Assembly: GCA_017460045.1 (NCBI GenBank)
Contig: JAFUBU010000001.1
Coordinates: 1 to 32,788, forward strand
DNA: 32,788 nucleotides
Origin: Candidatus Saccharimonadota bacterium
GTDB lineage: Bacteria; Patescibacteriota; Saccharimonadia; Saccharimonadales; Saccharimonadaceae
Direction of reading: 5' to 3'
In this document: piece after piece, positions 11,436 through 20,263 of the stretch
Layout of the letters: every line of letters starts with the position of its first letter
Position numbering within the stretch: position 1 is the stretch's first letter
Position numbers and translations under genes: made by a program
Notes under the pieces: model-generated
The model's input: only the letters and a program-made list of their open reading frames with translations
What the model was told of the DNA's origin: nothing
Database searches by the model: none

Positions 11436-14351
11436 CTAACCGAAAACAGGAACGCCCGCAAGTCCCGCGCCCGCTACGAATTGCGCTAAAAGCTCGTTCC
11501 CTTCGACCTGCGCCCGATACGCCGCGTCCTGCGTTTCCGCAAGTCGCGCCGTTGTATCCTCGATTTTTTTCTCGTACGAACGCGGGGACATCTGATTGAC
11601 GACGGCTTTATAGAACTCTCGCGAATCAGACAAGGACGACCCCGCCGCGACTCTTTCCGCCTTCGGCGCGTCGCCGCCCGTTTGTCCATTATTGAAATCG
11701 TCGAGCGCGTCTCGATACTCTTGAAACGCTTTGCTTCGCAAGGCGTCGTACTCGCCGCGATCTATAAACGACGACGCAAGCGCGCTCCCGATCTGGTTTA
11801 AAGTCTCGTTTAGTTTTTGCGCCGGGCTTTTAAGCGACTCCATAAGAGAATCGACGCCTAGCGTTTGCCGCGCGGCGTCGCGCGCTTGCGCCTTTTCCTC
11901 TTTGGTTTTAGCTTTTACAATTGCCTTATAGTCTTTGTGCGCTTGATTTAAATCTTGGAGCGTGATTGTGCCGTCCTTGTATGCCTTTCGCGCTTGCTTC
12001 ATTGTTTCCTCAAGCTCGCCGCGCCACGTCGTTTCCTTTTCTAGGGCTTGCGCTTGCGATCTCAAGGCGTTAATACCCGTATCCTGCAACGCTTGCTTGC
12101 GCGCGGTTTCTCTCGCTTTTTCCGCTTCTTCTTTCGCCGCTTTGTCTCTTTCGCTAATTGCTAACGTAAGCGCCGCCTCTGCTTTGGATAACGCCTCTTG
12201 AGAGATCGTACCCGCGCGCGCGGCGTCTTTCCACTCTTCAAGCTGCGTTTCTAGACTTTTCGCCGCTTGCGCCGCCTTGCGCGGCGCGTCAAGGTCTAGC
12301 CCTTGCGCGCTCGCTAACGCTTGCGCCGCCGCGTCTTGCGAGGCTTGCAACGTTTCCGCGCTTTTCTCCTTGTAGGACGCAAGCAGGCGTTCGTAGTCGC
12401 TTTGCGCGATCTCTTGCCGCGCTAGCGAATCGTCCAAACGTTCCTTGAATTGCTCGAACGACTTGTCTAGGCGCGCCCGCAATTGCTCGAACGTCTCGCC
12501 CGCTCCCTGCGGCGCGATCTGAAACGCCGAAGGCGACTCCGGCGAAAAGTCTAAACCCGCCGCCTGCGCTAGTTTGCGCGCCGCCGCCTCTTGCAAGCTC
12601 TGAACCGCGCGTCCGTAATCGTCGCTAGATAGCACGCCCGCGTCAACCGCGTCTTGCAACTCTGCGAACGCTTTCGCGGTATCGTCTACGGCGGCAGGCA
12701 ACTGAACGCCAAGCCGTTGTAATAACGCGCCGCGTATCGACGACGCAAGCGCGCCGGAGGCTTGCTCGAACTGCTCCCCGCTAATTGTACCGTCATCAAC
12801 TAGCGCGCGCCATTTCTCGACCGTCGCGCCGTAATCCGCGACCGCTTGCGCGGTCTTGTCTTGCGTTTGTAAATATTTATCTATCCCAGCGTCCGCTAGG
12901 ATTTTAGCGCGCGCCGCCTCTGTTTCCGCTTGAATTGCCGCCGCCTGACGCTCCCTCATTGTTTGCGCAAGCGTCTCAAGCTCTTGTTTGCGCTCGTTAT
13001 CGTCTCCGACTGCTTCGATAATAAGCTGGAGCGCCTCAATGTCTGCGGCGATCTTATCGGACTCTTTTTTCTGCTCCCCGTATTGCTCGTTAAACCTATC
13101 GACGAACGACGAAATCGCCGCGAATAGTTCCTGCCGCTCGCTCTCGCCGCTCTTGCCCGGCGTCGCCCAATCGGCGCCGATACTGTCAAGCCCCTTAATA
13201 ATTGCGCGATTGTTTGCCGCCTCTTGCCCGGTCAATTGTTCTATCGACGCGCCAACCGGATTGAACGCTTGTTTAAGGTATCGAAAGACGCCTAAACCGT
13301 TGTCCGCAACGGCGCGCCCCTCGCTCGACATCCCCGTTTCTTGATTGGCTTTAAGGGCTTTTATAAACTGCTCAAGATTAGCTTTGTCGCCGCCCGCTTG
13401 CCCGGCGTATTTTAACGCGTCGCCTAGACTTTCGACCGACGCGCCCGCGTCTTTCGCGGCGCGCGCGATCTCTTCGTATCGCTCCCTATATTGATCTAAC
13501 CCCTTTAACGCGGGGTCGATAGTACTTATAGCGTTGTCAATTAGTTTCTGATGTATCGCAATCGTTGCGCCTATTGCCGCGCCGATCAAGGCAAGTTGCG
13601 CCTGGGCTACAACCGCCTCCGCCTCGACGCTCTTTAAACCCGCTTTGATACTAGACAAACCGGCGCGAACGCCCTTAAATCCGCCTCCGGCATTAGAAAA
13701 GGAACTAAACGCGGCGCGCGCTACTTGCGCGGCTTTACTCAAGCCGCCGAACTGTTCCCGCAATAGTTTAATTTGATCGCGTATCTGCTGAAACGCCAAC
13801 GCGCTATGGGCTATCTTTCCCACGCCGTCGACGACTGCGGACAACTTGTTACCGGCTCCGAAAAGGACGTCCAACCCGCCCTTGAGCCCGTTAAACCCGT
13901 TAGCGGCTAAAAGCGCGTCCCGGCTTATTTTAGAAAGGGATTGATCGATACTATCGAAAGCGGGGACGGCGGCTTGCGTCGCTTGTTGCGCGCTCTTATT
14001 CAGTCCCTCGACGATCTCTCCGGCGCGATTGTAAACCGTGCCCGCCTCGTCGATCTCTAAACCAATCTTTTTTTGTAGGGTTGTTAAACCGTCTACAAAT
14101 CTATCGTTGGCGGTGCGGACTCTCCCTAGGTCGTCGACGTAATATCCAAGGTCTTTTTGCCATTTGGTCAACCCCTCGACGATGCGCCCTTGGTCGTCGC
14201 GCAAGACGCCGAAGGCGTCGCGCGTCTCTTGCGCCGCGCGAATCGTCGCTTTCTGGTTTCTAGCAACCGCCGCCGATACGTCGTCGATAGACTTCTTAAA
14301 CGCCGAGGCGTCCGCCGTTAATTGAACGCCGACCCCGATATTTTTAGCCAT
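11436..14351 (-). CDS. Tail tape measure protein, 971 aa
   Basis: The longest gene of the tail module, almost wholly helical and coiled-coil, rich in Ala, Gln, Glu and Lys. The start resembles tape measure proteins (MAKNIGVGVQLTADASAFKKSIDDVSAA). Residues 47-117 hold three related units with the pattern D..GR..VEGLT..QK.LG. A hydrophobic segment (AQLALIGAAIGATIAIHQKL) lies in the middle third. The C-terminal half has at least five helical-hairpin units around a GTIS/GVLS/GTIT turn (VDDGTISGEQF, DAGVLSSDDY, RAGTISQEAL, KDGTITLQDL). Family role: sets tail length and channels DNA at injection. It starts immediately after the previous stop, with GAGGGG before the ATG. Confidence 0.9.
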   Translation of the reverse strand: MAKNIGVGVQLTADASAFKKSIDDVSAAVARNQKATIRAAQETRDAFGVLRDDQGRIVEGLTKWQKDLGYYVDDLGRVRTANDRFVDGLTTLQKKIGLEIDEAGTVYNRAGEIVEGLNKSAQQATQAAVPAFDSIDQSLSKISRDALLAANGFNGLKGGLDVLFGAGNKLSAVVDGVGKIAHSALAFQQIRDQIKLLREQFGGLSKAAQVARAAFSSFSNAGGGFKGVRAGLSSIKAGLKSVEAEAVVAQAQLALIGAAIGATIAIHQKLIDNAISTIDPALKGLDQYRERYEEIARAAKDAGASVESLGDALKYAGQAGGDKANLEQFIKALKANQETGMSSEGRAVADNGLGVFRYLKQAFNPVGASIEQLTGQEAANNRAIIKGLDSIGADWATPGKSGESERQELFAAISSFVDRFNEQYGEQKKESDKIAADIEALQLIIEAVGDDNERKQELETLAQTMRERQAAAIQAETEAARAKILADAGIDKYLQTQDKTAQAVADYGATVEKWRALVDDGTISGEQFEQASGALASSIRGALLQRLGVQLPAAVDDTAKAFAELQDAVDAGVLSSDDYGRAVQSLQEAAARKLAQAAGLDFSPESPSAFQIAPQGAGETFEQLRARLDKSFEQFKERLDDSLARQEIAQSDYERLLASYKEKSAETLQASQDAAAQALASAQGLDLDAPRKAAQAAKSLETQLEEWKDAARAGTISQEALSKAEAALTLAISERDKAAKEEAEKARETARKQALQDTGINALRSQAQALEKETTWRGELEETMKQARKAYKDGTITLQDLNQAHKDYKAIVKAKTKEEKAQARDAARQTLGVDSLMESLKSPAQKLNETLNQIGSALASSFIDRGEYDALRSKAFQEYRDALDDFNNGQTGGDAPKAERVAAGSSLSDSREFYKAVVNQMSPRSYEKKIEDTTARLAETQDAAYRAQVEGNELLAQFVAGAGLAGVPVFG

Positions 14352-14891
14352 TTAAAAGCCCCTCGTTTCTAGTATGTCGCGCGGCGATCTCTCCACGGCG
14401 TCGCCCTCAATTGCTCCAACCGCCGCGCGGGCGTTGACTTGCGCAAGCTCTGCTCGTAAGTCGTCCCCCGTTGCGATCTTATTGACCGCGACGTCGAACG
14501 CGCCCGCCAATCGCTCGCCGAATCCTTGCAAACTCTCAATTTTAGCGTTGAAAAGGAAACGGCGCGGGATGCCGCGTCTTTTCCCCGATTGGTAATATCG
14601 CCCGTAAATCCCCGGGTCTTTCGACCCCTTTTTCGCTCTGCTATCGTTTGTCGTCCTTTGAAAGCCGACGATTGCAACTTGTTTTCCGCTTGGATACTTT
14701 ACGACCTTTCCCGCCGTTGATCGGGATAAAAGCCAATGCGGGCGATTTAACGCCCTTTTGGCGCGTTTTGTGGCGTCGTCAGCGTATTTCGTCAAGGTCT
14801 CGAACGTCGCGACCTCTGCGGCGTTTTTAAGGGCTTGCAAATCGCCCTGGAGAATCGCTAGGGCTTCAGCGAATGTCTTCGCCTGTTTCAT
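14352..14891 (-). CDS. Possible HK97 gp10-like neck/tail protein, 179 aa
   Basis: The central segment GIYGRYYQSGKRRGIPRRFLFNA resembles the YGxxxExGTxxxPAxPFLxPA signature of HK97 gp10/tail-completion-like proteins. An N-terminal helical part (FAEALAILQGDLQALKNAAEV) is typical of that fold as well. Its location is unusual: between the tail chaperone frames and the tape measure, instead of among the connector genes. It overlaps the upstream frame by 26 bp and abuts the tape measure gene. Could instead be an unrelated minor tail protein. Confidence 0.45.
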   Translation of the reverse strand: MKQAKTFAEALAILQGDLQALKNAAEVATFETLTKYADDATKRAKRALNRPHWLLSRSTAGKVVKYPSGKQVAIVGFQRTTNDSRAKKGSKDPGIYGRYYQSGKRRGIPRRFLFNAKIESLQGFGERLAGAFDVAVNKIATGDDLRAELAQVNARAAVGAIEGDAVERSPRDILETRGF

Positions 14892-15204
14892 TCTCTCGAA
14901 CTCCGAACATGGCTAAAACGTCGTCCTTGGACATCGCTTGCCGCGCTCGTTCCTTTTCCATAAGGCGCGCGGGGTCGGGATAAATCGTTAAATCTTCTAG
15001 CGGCTTGCGCTCGGTAATCTGCAACGCGACCAATTGCGCGAATCGTAAGTCGTCGCGCCGCCAATCTAACGGCCCGTAAATCTGAAAGACGCTCCGCCAT
15101 AAGTCGCGCTCCCACTTAGGCAACCGCGCGACCTCGCTAATAGGTCGTCGCAAAAGAAAAGCGACGCGGACAAGGTTTACAAGCTCCGCGTCGCCCTCTA
15201 TCAA
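14866..15204 (-). CDS. Downstream tail chaperone frame (gpT-like), reached by -1 frameshift
   Basis: 112 codons in the -1 frame relative to the preceding gene. The only available start at its head is a TTG (15204) buried in the end of the upstream gene with no ribosome site. The frame is open through the A9 run at 15205-15213. The most likely product is therefore a fusion of the upstream protein with this frame, as with lambda G-GT. Sequence: basic helical protein (SEVARLPKWERDLWRSVFQIYGPLDW...) with an alternating charged C-terminus. Chaperones of this type coat the tape measure during tail assembly. Family assignment rests on order, size and the slippery site. Confidence 0.65.
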   Translation of the reverse strand: MIEGDAELVNLVRVAFLLRRPISEVARLPKWERDLWRSVFQIYGPLDWRRDDLRFAQLVALQITERKPLEDLTIYPDPARLMEKERARQAMSKDDVLAMFGVRENETGEDIR

Positions 15205-15527
15205 TTTTTTTTTGCGGTATCGTAACCCCGCAAACCGGCGGTGAATACGCGTAATAGCGGCGTCGCGCTCGCTCCCTTTACCGCCGCGCGGTCGTCGTCT
15301 GTAAGTAGCGGCGTGCCCTCGCTATCTGTTAGTAACATTAGCGCGGCGGAAAACCCCGCCTCGAATCGGTCGTCGATACTTTTCGCGCGGTCTTGAAAGT
15401 CTAGGAAATAGTCGTTAAAGACTAGTTGTTCTAAACCGTTTAACGGTCTAGCGTAAGCCTCGACCTCCGACCACTCGCTAATATCGACTGGGACGCGCTC
15501 GCCTTTCGTAAGTTGTTTTATTTCCAT
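15201..15527 (-). CDS. Tail assembly chaperone (gpG-like), 108 aa
   Basis: A small acidic helical protein beginning MEIKQLTKGERVPVDISEWSEVEAYARPL, as expected for the first of two tail assembly chaperone frames. It lies directly downstream of the tail tube candidate. Its last sense codons, GCA AAA AAA AAT before TGA, form a perfect X XXY YYZ slippery heptamer (A AAA AAA). Some ribosomes should slip back one base to make a longer fusion with the next frame. Start: ATG preceded by AAGAGG. Confidence 0.7.
   Translation of the reverse strand: MEIKQLTKGERVPVDISEWSEVEAYARPLNGLEQLVFNDYFLDFQDRAKSIDDRFEAGFSAALMLLTDSEGTPLLTDDDRAAVKGASATPLLRVFTAGLRGYDTAKKN
15205..15213 (-). promoter_or_regulatory. A9 slippery site for -1 frameshifting
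   Basis: On the minus strand the codons read GCA AAA AAA AAT TGA in the first chaperone frame. The heptamer A AAA AAA sits in the correct register. A one-base slip reads AAA TTG ATA GAG and continues for 112 codons. The location at the junction of the two tail chaperone frames is where siphophages normally frameshift. Confidence 0.8.
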
Positions 15528-15558
15528 TTGTTCCGCCTCTTAATGGTTGCCGCTAGGT

Positions 15559-16134
15559 CTACGCGCTCCAAGTAACCGCGCCCGTGCTTGTCGTCCATGT
15601 CAAAGTGGCGCCGACGTTTGCGGCGGTTTCAGTCGGCGCGCCGGATAACTTAATACCTAGCGTCGACGTGAATTTCTGCCCGGCTTCTCCCGAAATGCCG
15701 TCCGCCGTGCTAACAATCCCCGTCGACGCGTAGAAAACGTCGTAAGTCCGCACGCCGTTTGCTTCTTCTTTGAACCAACCCGCAAGGAACAGGACTTTAT
15801 AGGGGTCGTCCGCTACTACGTCGCGCAAGGTCGACATAATGCCAGCAATGTTTGCCGGGCGCTCGACGTTTAGGGAGACGTCGCCCGGGGTAACAAGTCC
15901 CGACGTAAATTTAGCTACTTTATCAAGATCGGTAATATACGCGCTCGACGTCGTTTCGATAGTCGTATCGCCGATTTGAAAGTTAGTAAATTTAAATTCT
16001 TTTGGGAGAATCGACGACGCGCCGAATTTCAACGCGGCGTCGCTCGCGTCTTTTAAGGACGTAAGAGACGCGCCGCTCGAACTTTGCGCAAAAAGTCCGA
16101 GGCACATCTTATACGCAAGGTCTGCGTTAGCCAT
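15559..16134 (-). CDS. Major tail tube protein candidate, 191 aa
   Basis: Starts MANADLAYKMCLGLF and is rich in Ser, Thr, Ala, Val and Gly with many predicted strands (SGLVTPGDVSLNVER, KVLFLAGWFKEE, RTYDVFYASTGIVST). It ends in a Thr/Ser-rich stretch (TLTWTTSTGAVTWSA). Size, composition and position just upstream of the chaperone frames and tape measure are those of tail tube subunits, which form the tube through which DNA passes. A possible C-terminal Ig-like decoration is too short to judge. AAGAGG precedes the ATG, and the start overlaps the previous gene by 8 bp. Confidence 0.6.
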   Translation of the reverse strand: MANADLAYKMCLGLFAQSSSGASLTSLKDASDAALKFGASSILPKEFKFTNFQIGDTTIETTSSAYITDLDKVAKFTSGLVTPGDVSLNVERPANIAGIMSTLRDVVADDPYKVLFLAGWFKEEANGVRTYDVFYASTGIVSTADGISGEAGQKFTSTLGIKLSGAPTETAANVGATLTWTTSTGAVTWSA

Positions 16135-16537
16135 AATTTAAAACCTCTTCAAAGATGGTAAAATCAACCACGCCGGAGAAAGACTCGCCAATACGCGCGC
16201 CCCTTTCGTCGGCAAAAACTGCCATGCGGTCGACTCTGTAACCGCTTATTTTATCGGTTTTTAAAAGCGCGTCAAGCGCGACCGTAACGACGCGCGCGTA
16301 TACCGCGCGCGCCGCTTCGTCCGCCTTTATTTCAGTTGCCGCGCGCGTAAATAACGATAGTTGCGTGGACTCGCTGTAATCTCCGCTCAAATAGGGCGTT
16401 GTCTCGCAACCGCGCCGCGCGAACTCAATTGTCGGCTTGCCGTCCCAAACGCGGGCGGGGTCGACGTTATCGAACACTTGCCACTCGTCGCCCGCGTAAT
16501 ATTCCGTCAACTCTTTAAAATAGCCCGTCCAATTCAT
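16127..16537 (-). CDS. Putative tail terminator/completion protein, 136 aa
   Basis: Not recognised by sequence motif. A mixed alpha/beta protein of the length expected for tail terminator (gpU-like) proteins, directly upstream of the tail tube candidate, which is their usual place. Visible stretches: NWTGYFKELTEYYAGDEWQVFDNV, and a C-terminal FSGVVDFTIFEEVLNYG strand. No clear ribosome site precedes the ATG, so translation may depend on coupling. Assignment is mainly positional. Confidence 0.45.
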   Translation of the reverse strand: MNWTGYFKELTEYYAGDEWQVFDNVDPARVWDGKPTIEFARRGCETTPYLSGDYSESTQLSLFTRAATEIKADEAARAVYARVVTVALDALLKTDKISGYRVDRMAVFADERGARIGESFSGVVDFTIFEEVLNYG

Positions 16538-16549
16538 AACGCTATATTT

Positions 16550-16978
16550 TTAAATAACTTGAATCGTTAATTGGAACGCAACCGCCGCGCCCTCTTTGGG
16601 GTAAATCATGAATTTAATCAAGTAAAAGCCCGTCTCGCTGAACGGTTGCGTCGACCTACTCGCCGGGATAAAGCTAAAATTATAATTTAGTCCTAATTCC
16701 TCAACGGCGGACGGCGTGTAGAACGCGTCCTCGGGGTCGATTTCAATGTTATTATAACCCGTTACCGGCGTTAGATTTTCCGACGCGAAGGCGTATTGCG
16801 CGAACGCGTTAGAACTTTTAAAAATCGTATACGATACGGGCGCGGCGGTTATTCCTTGCTCCGCAAGCTCTGCGGCGGTTGCCAGATCGCTTTCGTAATC
16901 GAACAACTCGCCCGCGTCGCTTTGAATCATCGCGCGAACGGCGGGCGCCTGACTCGTTGTAATTTTAAGGTCTGCCAT
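16550..16978 (-). CDS. Hypothetical virion-region protein, 142 aa
   Basis: Not recognised. Beta-rich with aromatic residues, no signal peptide. The C-terminus ends in FQLTIQVI. It follows the beta-helix gene by only 3 bp and has GGGAGG before its ATG. By neighbourhood it may be a chaperone, cap or attachment partner for the 635-aa beta-helix protein, or a minor tail protein. Confidence 0.6.
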   Translation of the reverse strand: MADLKITTSQAPAVRAMIQSDAGELFDYESDLATAAELAEQGITAAPVSYTIFKSSNAFAQYAFASENLTPVTGYNNIEIDPEDAFYTPSAVEELGLNYNFSFIPASRSTQPFSETGFYLIKFMIYPKEGAAVAFQLTIQVI

Positions 16979-16981
16979 GGA

Positions 16982-18889
16982 TTAAACCTCCCCCGTCGTT
17001 TCCTCTTGCGTTTCCGTATCGTCTGAAACGTGCGTTATATTTGGGTTTACGCCCCACACGGTAACATTAAACGCGACGTCCTCGACGTCTGAAACTGTAA
17101 GCGCCCACGGCTCGACCGTCCATAAGTAACTAGGATGCCGGGGGGACGCGACCGCCGTTAGCCATTCCGACCCGCTCCACAATCTAAACGTCGTCGGCGC
17201 ATAGACAAGCGCGCTCGGGGGCGCGCTTGCGCTCGCCGTCGCGTCGATCATCTGATACGGTGAAACCTTTTCTAGGACGGTTGTTTGCCCGCTCGCCGCG
17301 CTCCAACTGAACTCGACGACCTCGCCCGTTGTATCCGCTCTGAAGTCCGACGCGCGCGCGTTAGCATTTAGGCGAATAACATTGTCCCCGATCTCGATAG
17401 AACTAACAGACGTTGCGGCGGGTAAAATCCAATAGGCGCGGGCGGTTGACGTAACCGCGCCCGTCGTCAAGGCTATCTCGCCCGCCGTCGATATTATCGC
17501 GTCCTCGCTCGTTAATTCTATCGTTCCCGACGTAAGTGTAAACGCGCCCGATACCGTCGCCGACTCGCTTATTTTAAGCGCGCCGCCGTCCACTGTCAAC
17601 GCCCCAAACGTCGCCGATACAACGGATAAAACAACACCGGACGGGATTGTATAAGCCGCGACCGTCGCCGGGGCTAATACGTCGACGACCGCCGGGGAAA
17701 CTGGCGTTAAATTGTCTAGATCGTCGCCGTTAGTAAGCGCGACCGCGCCCGTTACCGATAGTCCGCCCGCTCCGATATGCGCGACGATCTCGCGCGACGT
17801 ATCCGCCGGAGCGGTCGTTGCGATTGATACCGCGCCCGCGCCGGTCGTGATCTCCCCGCCGTTTGTCGGGCTCCACGTCCCCGCGAAATCTACGGTTTCT
17901 CCAACGAATAAGGACGCGACGTCGTTTGGTAGAACGTCGCCGCCCGTCGTCGCCCATCTATCCGACGCCCAACCGTCCGACGACTCCATTGAAGGCGTTG
18001 TTACGTCGGCGCCGTTGGCGTCCTTGCCGACCCAATACAAGTCCGCGTCGACCGTCTCGAACGCGCCAAGCGTGCCGTTTACCCGCGCGACGCCTTCGGC
18101 GTCGTATCTTGCGCCCGTGCTATTGTAGCCCCGCGCCTGCGGACTACTGCTTAATATATGCGGGTTCCATTCTTTCCACGCCGTCGGCGTCCACGTCCAA
18201 TTAGCGGGCGGCCCTGCGACTAAATCTGCGTTGTCCAGTTTGCAATCGACGATTTCTCCGCCGTATTCTTGAAATTGATATATGTATCTCGTTAGATTTC
18301 CGATAAAACTACAATTCACGAACGATAAACATTTAGCGCCCTCGATCTGTACGACGATTAGTGCCCCCCCAGTCGCAACGAGCGTCGCCGTCGTTGTGCT
18401 TCTATTTCCAAGAAATGCGCAATTCTTAAACGTAATCGGTTGATTAGCGATCTGCGCGCCCGTTTGATTACAAATCGCCCCAGTTGTGCTTGTGTGCCCC
18501 GCGAATGTGCATGCGTTAAACACTATCTCGCTTTGATATAGCTTCGACCCGCTGTTTTGCAAGAAAAGACATTTACGCGCGGCCGTCTGCTGTGAATTTT
18601 CAAATTTAACATTTTCGATTATGGTTTGTCCATTTTGCGACCCGCGCGCAATCGTCATTAGTTGCGCCGTATAAGAACTGTCCCGCCTTATAGTTAAGCG
18701 GTTGTCTCCGTCCAATGTAACATTTAGACGGGTCGAATTGCTCTCGAGCGCAATTACCGACCTCGGCTCGACTACTAGCTCAAGTCCAGGATACGGCGTA
18801 ATTTTATCGTTGTTTCCAGACGCGGCTATGACCGCGCGCAACGAACCGTCGCCGCTGTCTGCGTTGCTCGTGATATAAAGGGTTGCCAT
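16982..18889 (-). CDS. Beta-helix/adhesin-like protein, probable tail spike or fibre, 635 aa
   Basis: The N-terminus (MATLYITSNADSGDGSLRAVIAAS) resembles the start of bacterial right-handed beta-helix surface proteins of the CSLREA/Pmp type. Residues about 50-230 show short repeated strands ending in Asn/Cys turns (VTLDGDNRLTIRRDS, IIENVKFENSQ, IVFNACTFAGH, ITFKNCAFLGN, LSFVNCSFIGN), typical of a parallel beta-helix. Residues 330-500 are Thr/Ser/Ala/Gly/Val-rich with ladder-like repeats (GALTVDGGALKISESATVSGAFTLTSG). There is no signal peptide. Inside the late operon, a receptor-binding spike or fibre is the likeliest role. It may have been built from a host adhesin-type domain. It sits between a methyltransferase and tail genes, an uncommon place for a spike. 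Confidence 0.6.
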   Translation of the reverse strand: MATLYITSNADSGDGSLRAVIAASGNNDKITPYPGLELVVEPRSVIALESNSTRLNVTLDGDNRLTIRRDSSYTAQLMTIARGSQNGQTIIENVKFENSQQTAARKCLFLQNSGSKLYQSEIVFNACTFAGHTSTTGAICNQTGAQIANQPITFKNCAFLGNRSTTTATLVATGGALIVVQIEGAKCLSFVNCSFIGNLTRYIYQFQEYGGEIVDCKLDNADLVAGPPANWTWTPTAWKEWNPHILSSSPQARGYNSTGARYDAEGVARVNGTLGAFETVDADLYWVGKDANGADVTTPSMESSDGWASDRWATTGGDVLPNDVASLFVGETVDFAGTWSPTNGGEITTGAGAVSIATTAPADTSREIVAHIGAGGLSVTGAVALTNGDDLDNLTPVSPAVVDVLAPATVAAYTIPSGVVLSVVSATFGALTVDGGALKISESATVSGAFTLTSGTIELTSEDAIISTAGEIALTTGAVTSTARAYWILPAATSVSSIEIGDNVIRLNANARASDFRADTTGEVVEFSWSAASGQTTVLEKVSPYQMIDATASASAPPSALVYAPTTFRLWSGSEWLTAVASPRHPSYLWTVEPWALTVSDVEDVAFNVTVWGVNPNITHVSDDTETQEETTGEV

Positions 18890-18893
18890 TTCT

Positions 18894-19826
18894 CTACCTC
18901 GTAAATCTCGACGCGTAAACGGTCTCGACGCGCTCGAACTCTTTCGCGGCGCGATAATTGCGCGCCAGGCTTGTCGTCGCGCTAAATTGGAATTTATGCG
19001 CCCTGTCGTGCAATTGCTCGAATATCGGCGCGTCGTAGCAACTTAGGACAAAAGAACCTTTTAAATTGTATAACGTTTCAACTAGCTTGATTTGGTCGAC
19101 GTTGCAACCTCGATACGCTCGACCGGGCGCGCCGTGCTTGCTCGCCGTAAGATACGGCGGGTCAACGTAGAACAACGTGCCCGGCGCGTCGTACTTGCGA
19201 AGGCATTCTATCGCGTCTAATCCTTCAATTGTAACCGTAGCAAGCCGCGCGGAATAATCCGCAAGCGCTTTTTTCCGGCGCGCGCCGTATCCAATAACCC
19301 GCGCCGCGCCCGCGCCTTTACAACCGCCGCCAAACGCGCCGAATACGTCGCCCGCGAATCCGTACCATTGACAATATAAAAGGCAATACGCCGCGACCGT
19401 TTCGTCCGTGTAGAACTCTAAACGCGCCGCAATCTTGCGCTTTTCTATCGACTCGCCGCGCATATACGCGCGCCCAATATCGCGCGCCTCGTACCATAAC
19501 GCCCGCGACATTGGCGACATTTCTAAAAGCTCGTCAAGCTCTCGTCGTTTGTCTTCGTCGCGTAAAACGCGCAATAACGCGACGATACAACCGTTGGCGT
19601 CGTTTAATATTTCCGCGCTTTCCTGCGGCTTGCCGAAAAACAAGCCGCCCGCCCCGCAAAAGGGCTCAACGTAAAGCGTGCGATTGTAGCGGGCTAAAAT
19701 TGGCAATATGTTTTTTCTCTGCCTAAATTTCGACCCCGCAAGGTTAAACAACGGCGGCAGGCTTGTATCCGCCGCTAAAATATCCGATTTGTCATCGGGT
19801 GCCCGTCGGTATGCTCTGCCGTCCAT
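18894..19826 (-). CDS. D12-class (alpha) N6-adenine DNA methyltransferase, 310 aa
   Basis: Motif order is that of Dam/DpnM-type enzymes: substrate and cofactor-binding NLAGSKFR (28-34), the SAM-binding motif EPFCGAGG (54-61), and the catalytic TLFYVDPPYL with DPPY at 222-225. Reaction: transfer of methyl from SAM to N6 of adenine in a short site that cannot be read from sequence. No partner restriction nuclease is seen, so it is probably a solitary enzyme shielding phage DNA or regulating it. GATC is common in this window, so motif avoidance gives no hint. The start overlaps the previous gene by 52 bp and lacks a good ribosome site, so a slightly later start is possible. Confidence 0.85.
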   Translation of the reverse strand: MDGRAYRRAPDDKSDILAADTSLPPLFNLAGSKFRQRKNILPILARYNRTLYVEPFCGAGGLFFGKPQESAEILNDANGCIVALLRVLRDEDKRRELDELLEMSPMSRALWYEARDIGRAYMRGESIEKRKIAARLEFYTDETVAAYCLLYCQWYGFAGDVFGAFGGGCKGAGAARVIGYGARRKKALADYSARLATVTIEGLDAIECLRKYDAPGTLFYVDPPYLTASKHGAPGRAYRGCNVDQIKLVETLYNLKGSFVLSCYDAPIFEQLHDRAHKFQFSATTSLARNYRAAKEFERVETVYASRFTR

Positions 19827-20263
19827 AATAACCCGCGTTTGTGTAGCTTTCTACACTTAATATAGCGTTCCCACATATCGTCCGGCAATAACGGCGGCTC
19901 GTAGCCTTCCGCCTTTATTTCCTCGATCTCATCGCGGAAACGGGCGGGGCGACAACAAGCCTCCGCGAACCTCTTGTCCTCTATGTCGATAGGCTCCTTC
20001 AAAGGCGCGCCCCACGCGCCGCAACTTGCAAGCGCGCGCCCGAGGCAATGCTCCGAAACGCTAGGGAATATTTTTTTTAAATCGTCGACGCGCGGGCGTC
20101 GCTTAAATCGGCGCAATCTCGAAAGATACCGCAGGCGACCGCGTACGAACTCGACGCGCTGGTACCTTTCGTCGACTAAAAGCAAATCGCGCATTTCGTC
20201 GAGGCTTGCGCGGTATCGCGGGTCAAGCTCGTTGTTTAACTCGACTAGCTCTGAAGGCGTCAT
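19775..20263 (-). CDS. Hypothetical protein, 162 aa
   Basis: Not recognised. Basic and Arg-rich in its first half (RGRLRYLSRLRRFKRRPRVDDLKKIFPSVSEHCLGRALASCGAWG), with a possible helix-turn-helix around DLKKIFPSVSEHCLGRAL. The second half has four Cys and a His-rich end (CCRPARF, YIKCRKLHKRGLLWTAEHTDGH), which might bind metal. Start at 20263 (MTPSEL) because it forms an ATGA overlap with the previous stop. A DNA-binding role next to the methyltransferase is possible but not shown. Confidence 0.6.
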   Translation of the reverse strand: MTPSELVELNNELDPRYRASLDEMRDLLLVDERYQRVEFVRGRLRYLSRLRRFKRRPRVDDLKKIFPSVSEHCLGRALASCGAWGAPLKEPIDIEDKRFAEACCRPARFRDEIEEIKAEGYEPPLLPDDMWERYIKCRKLHKRGLLWTAEHTDGHPMTNRIF

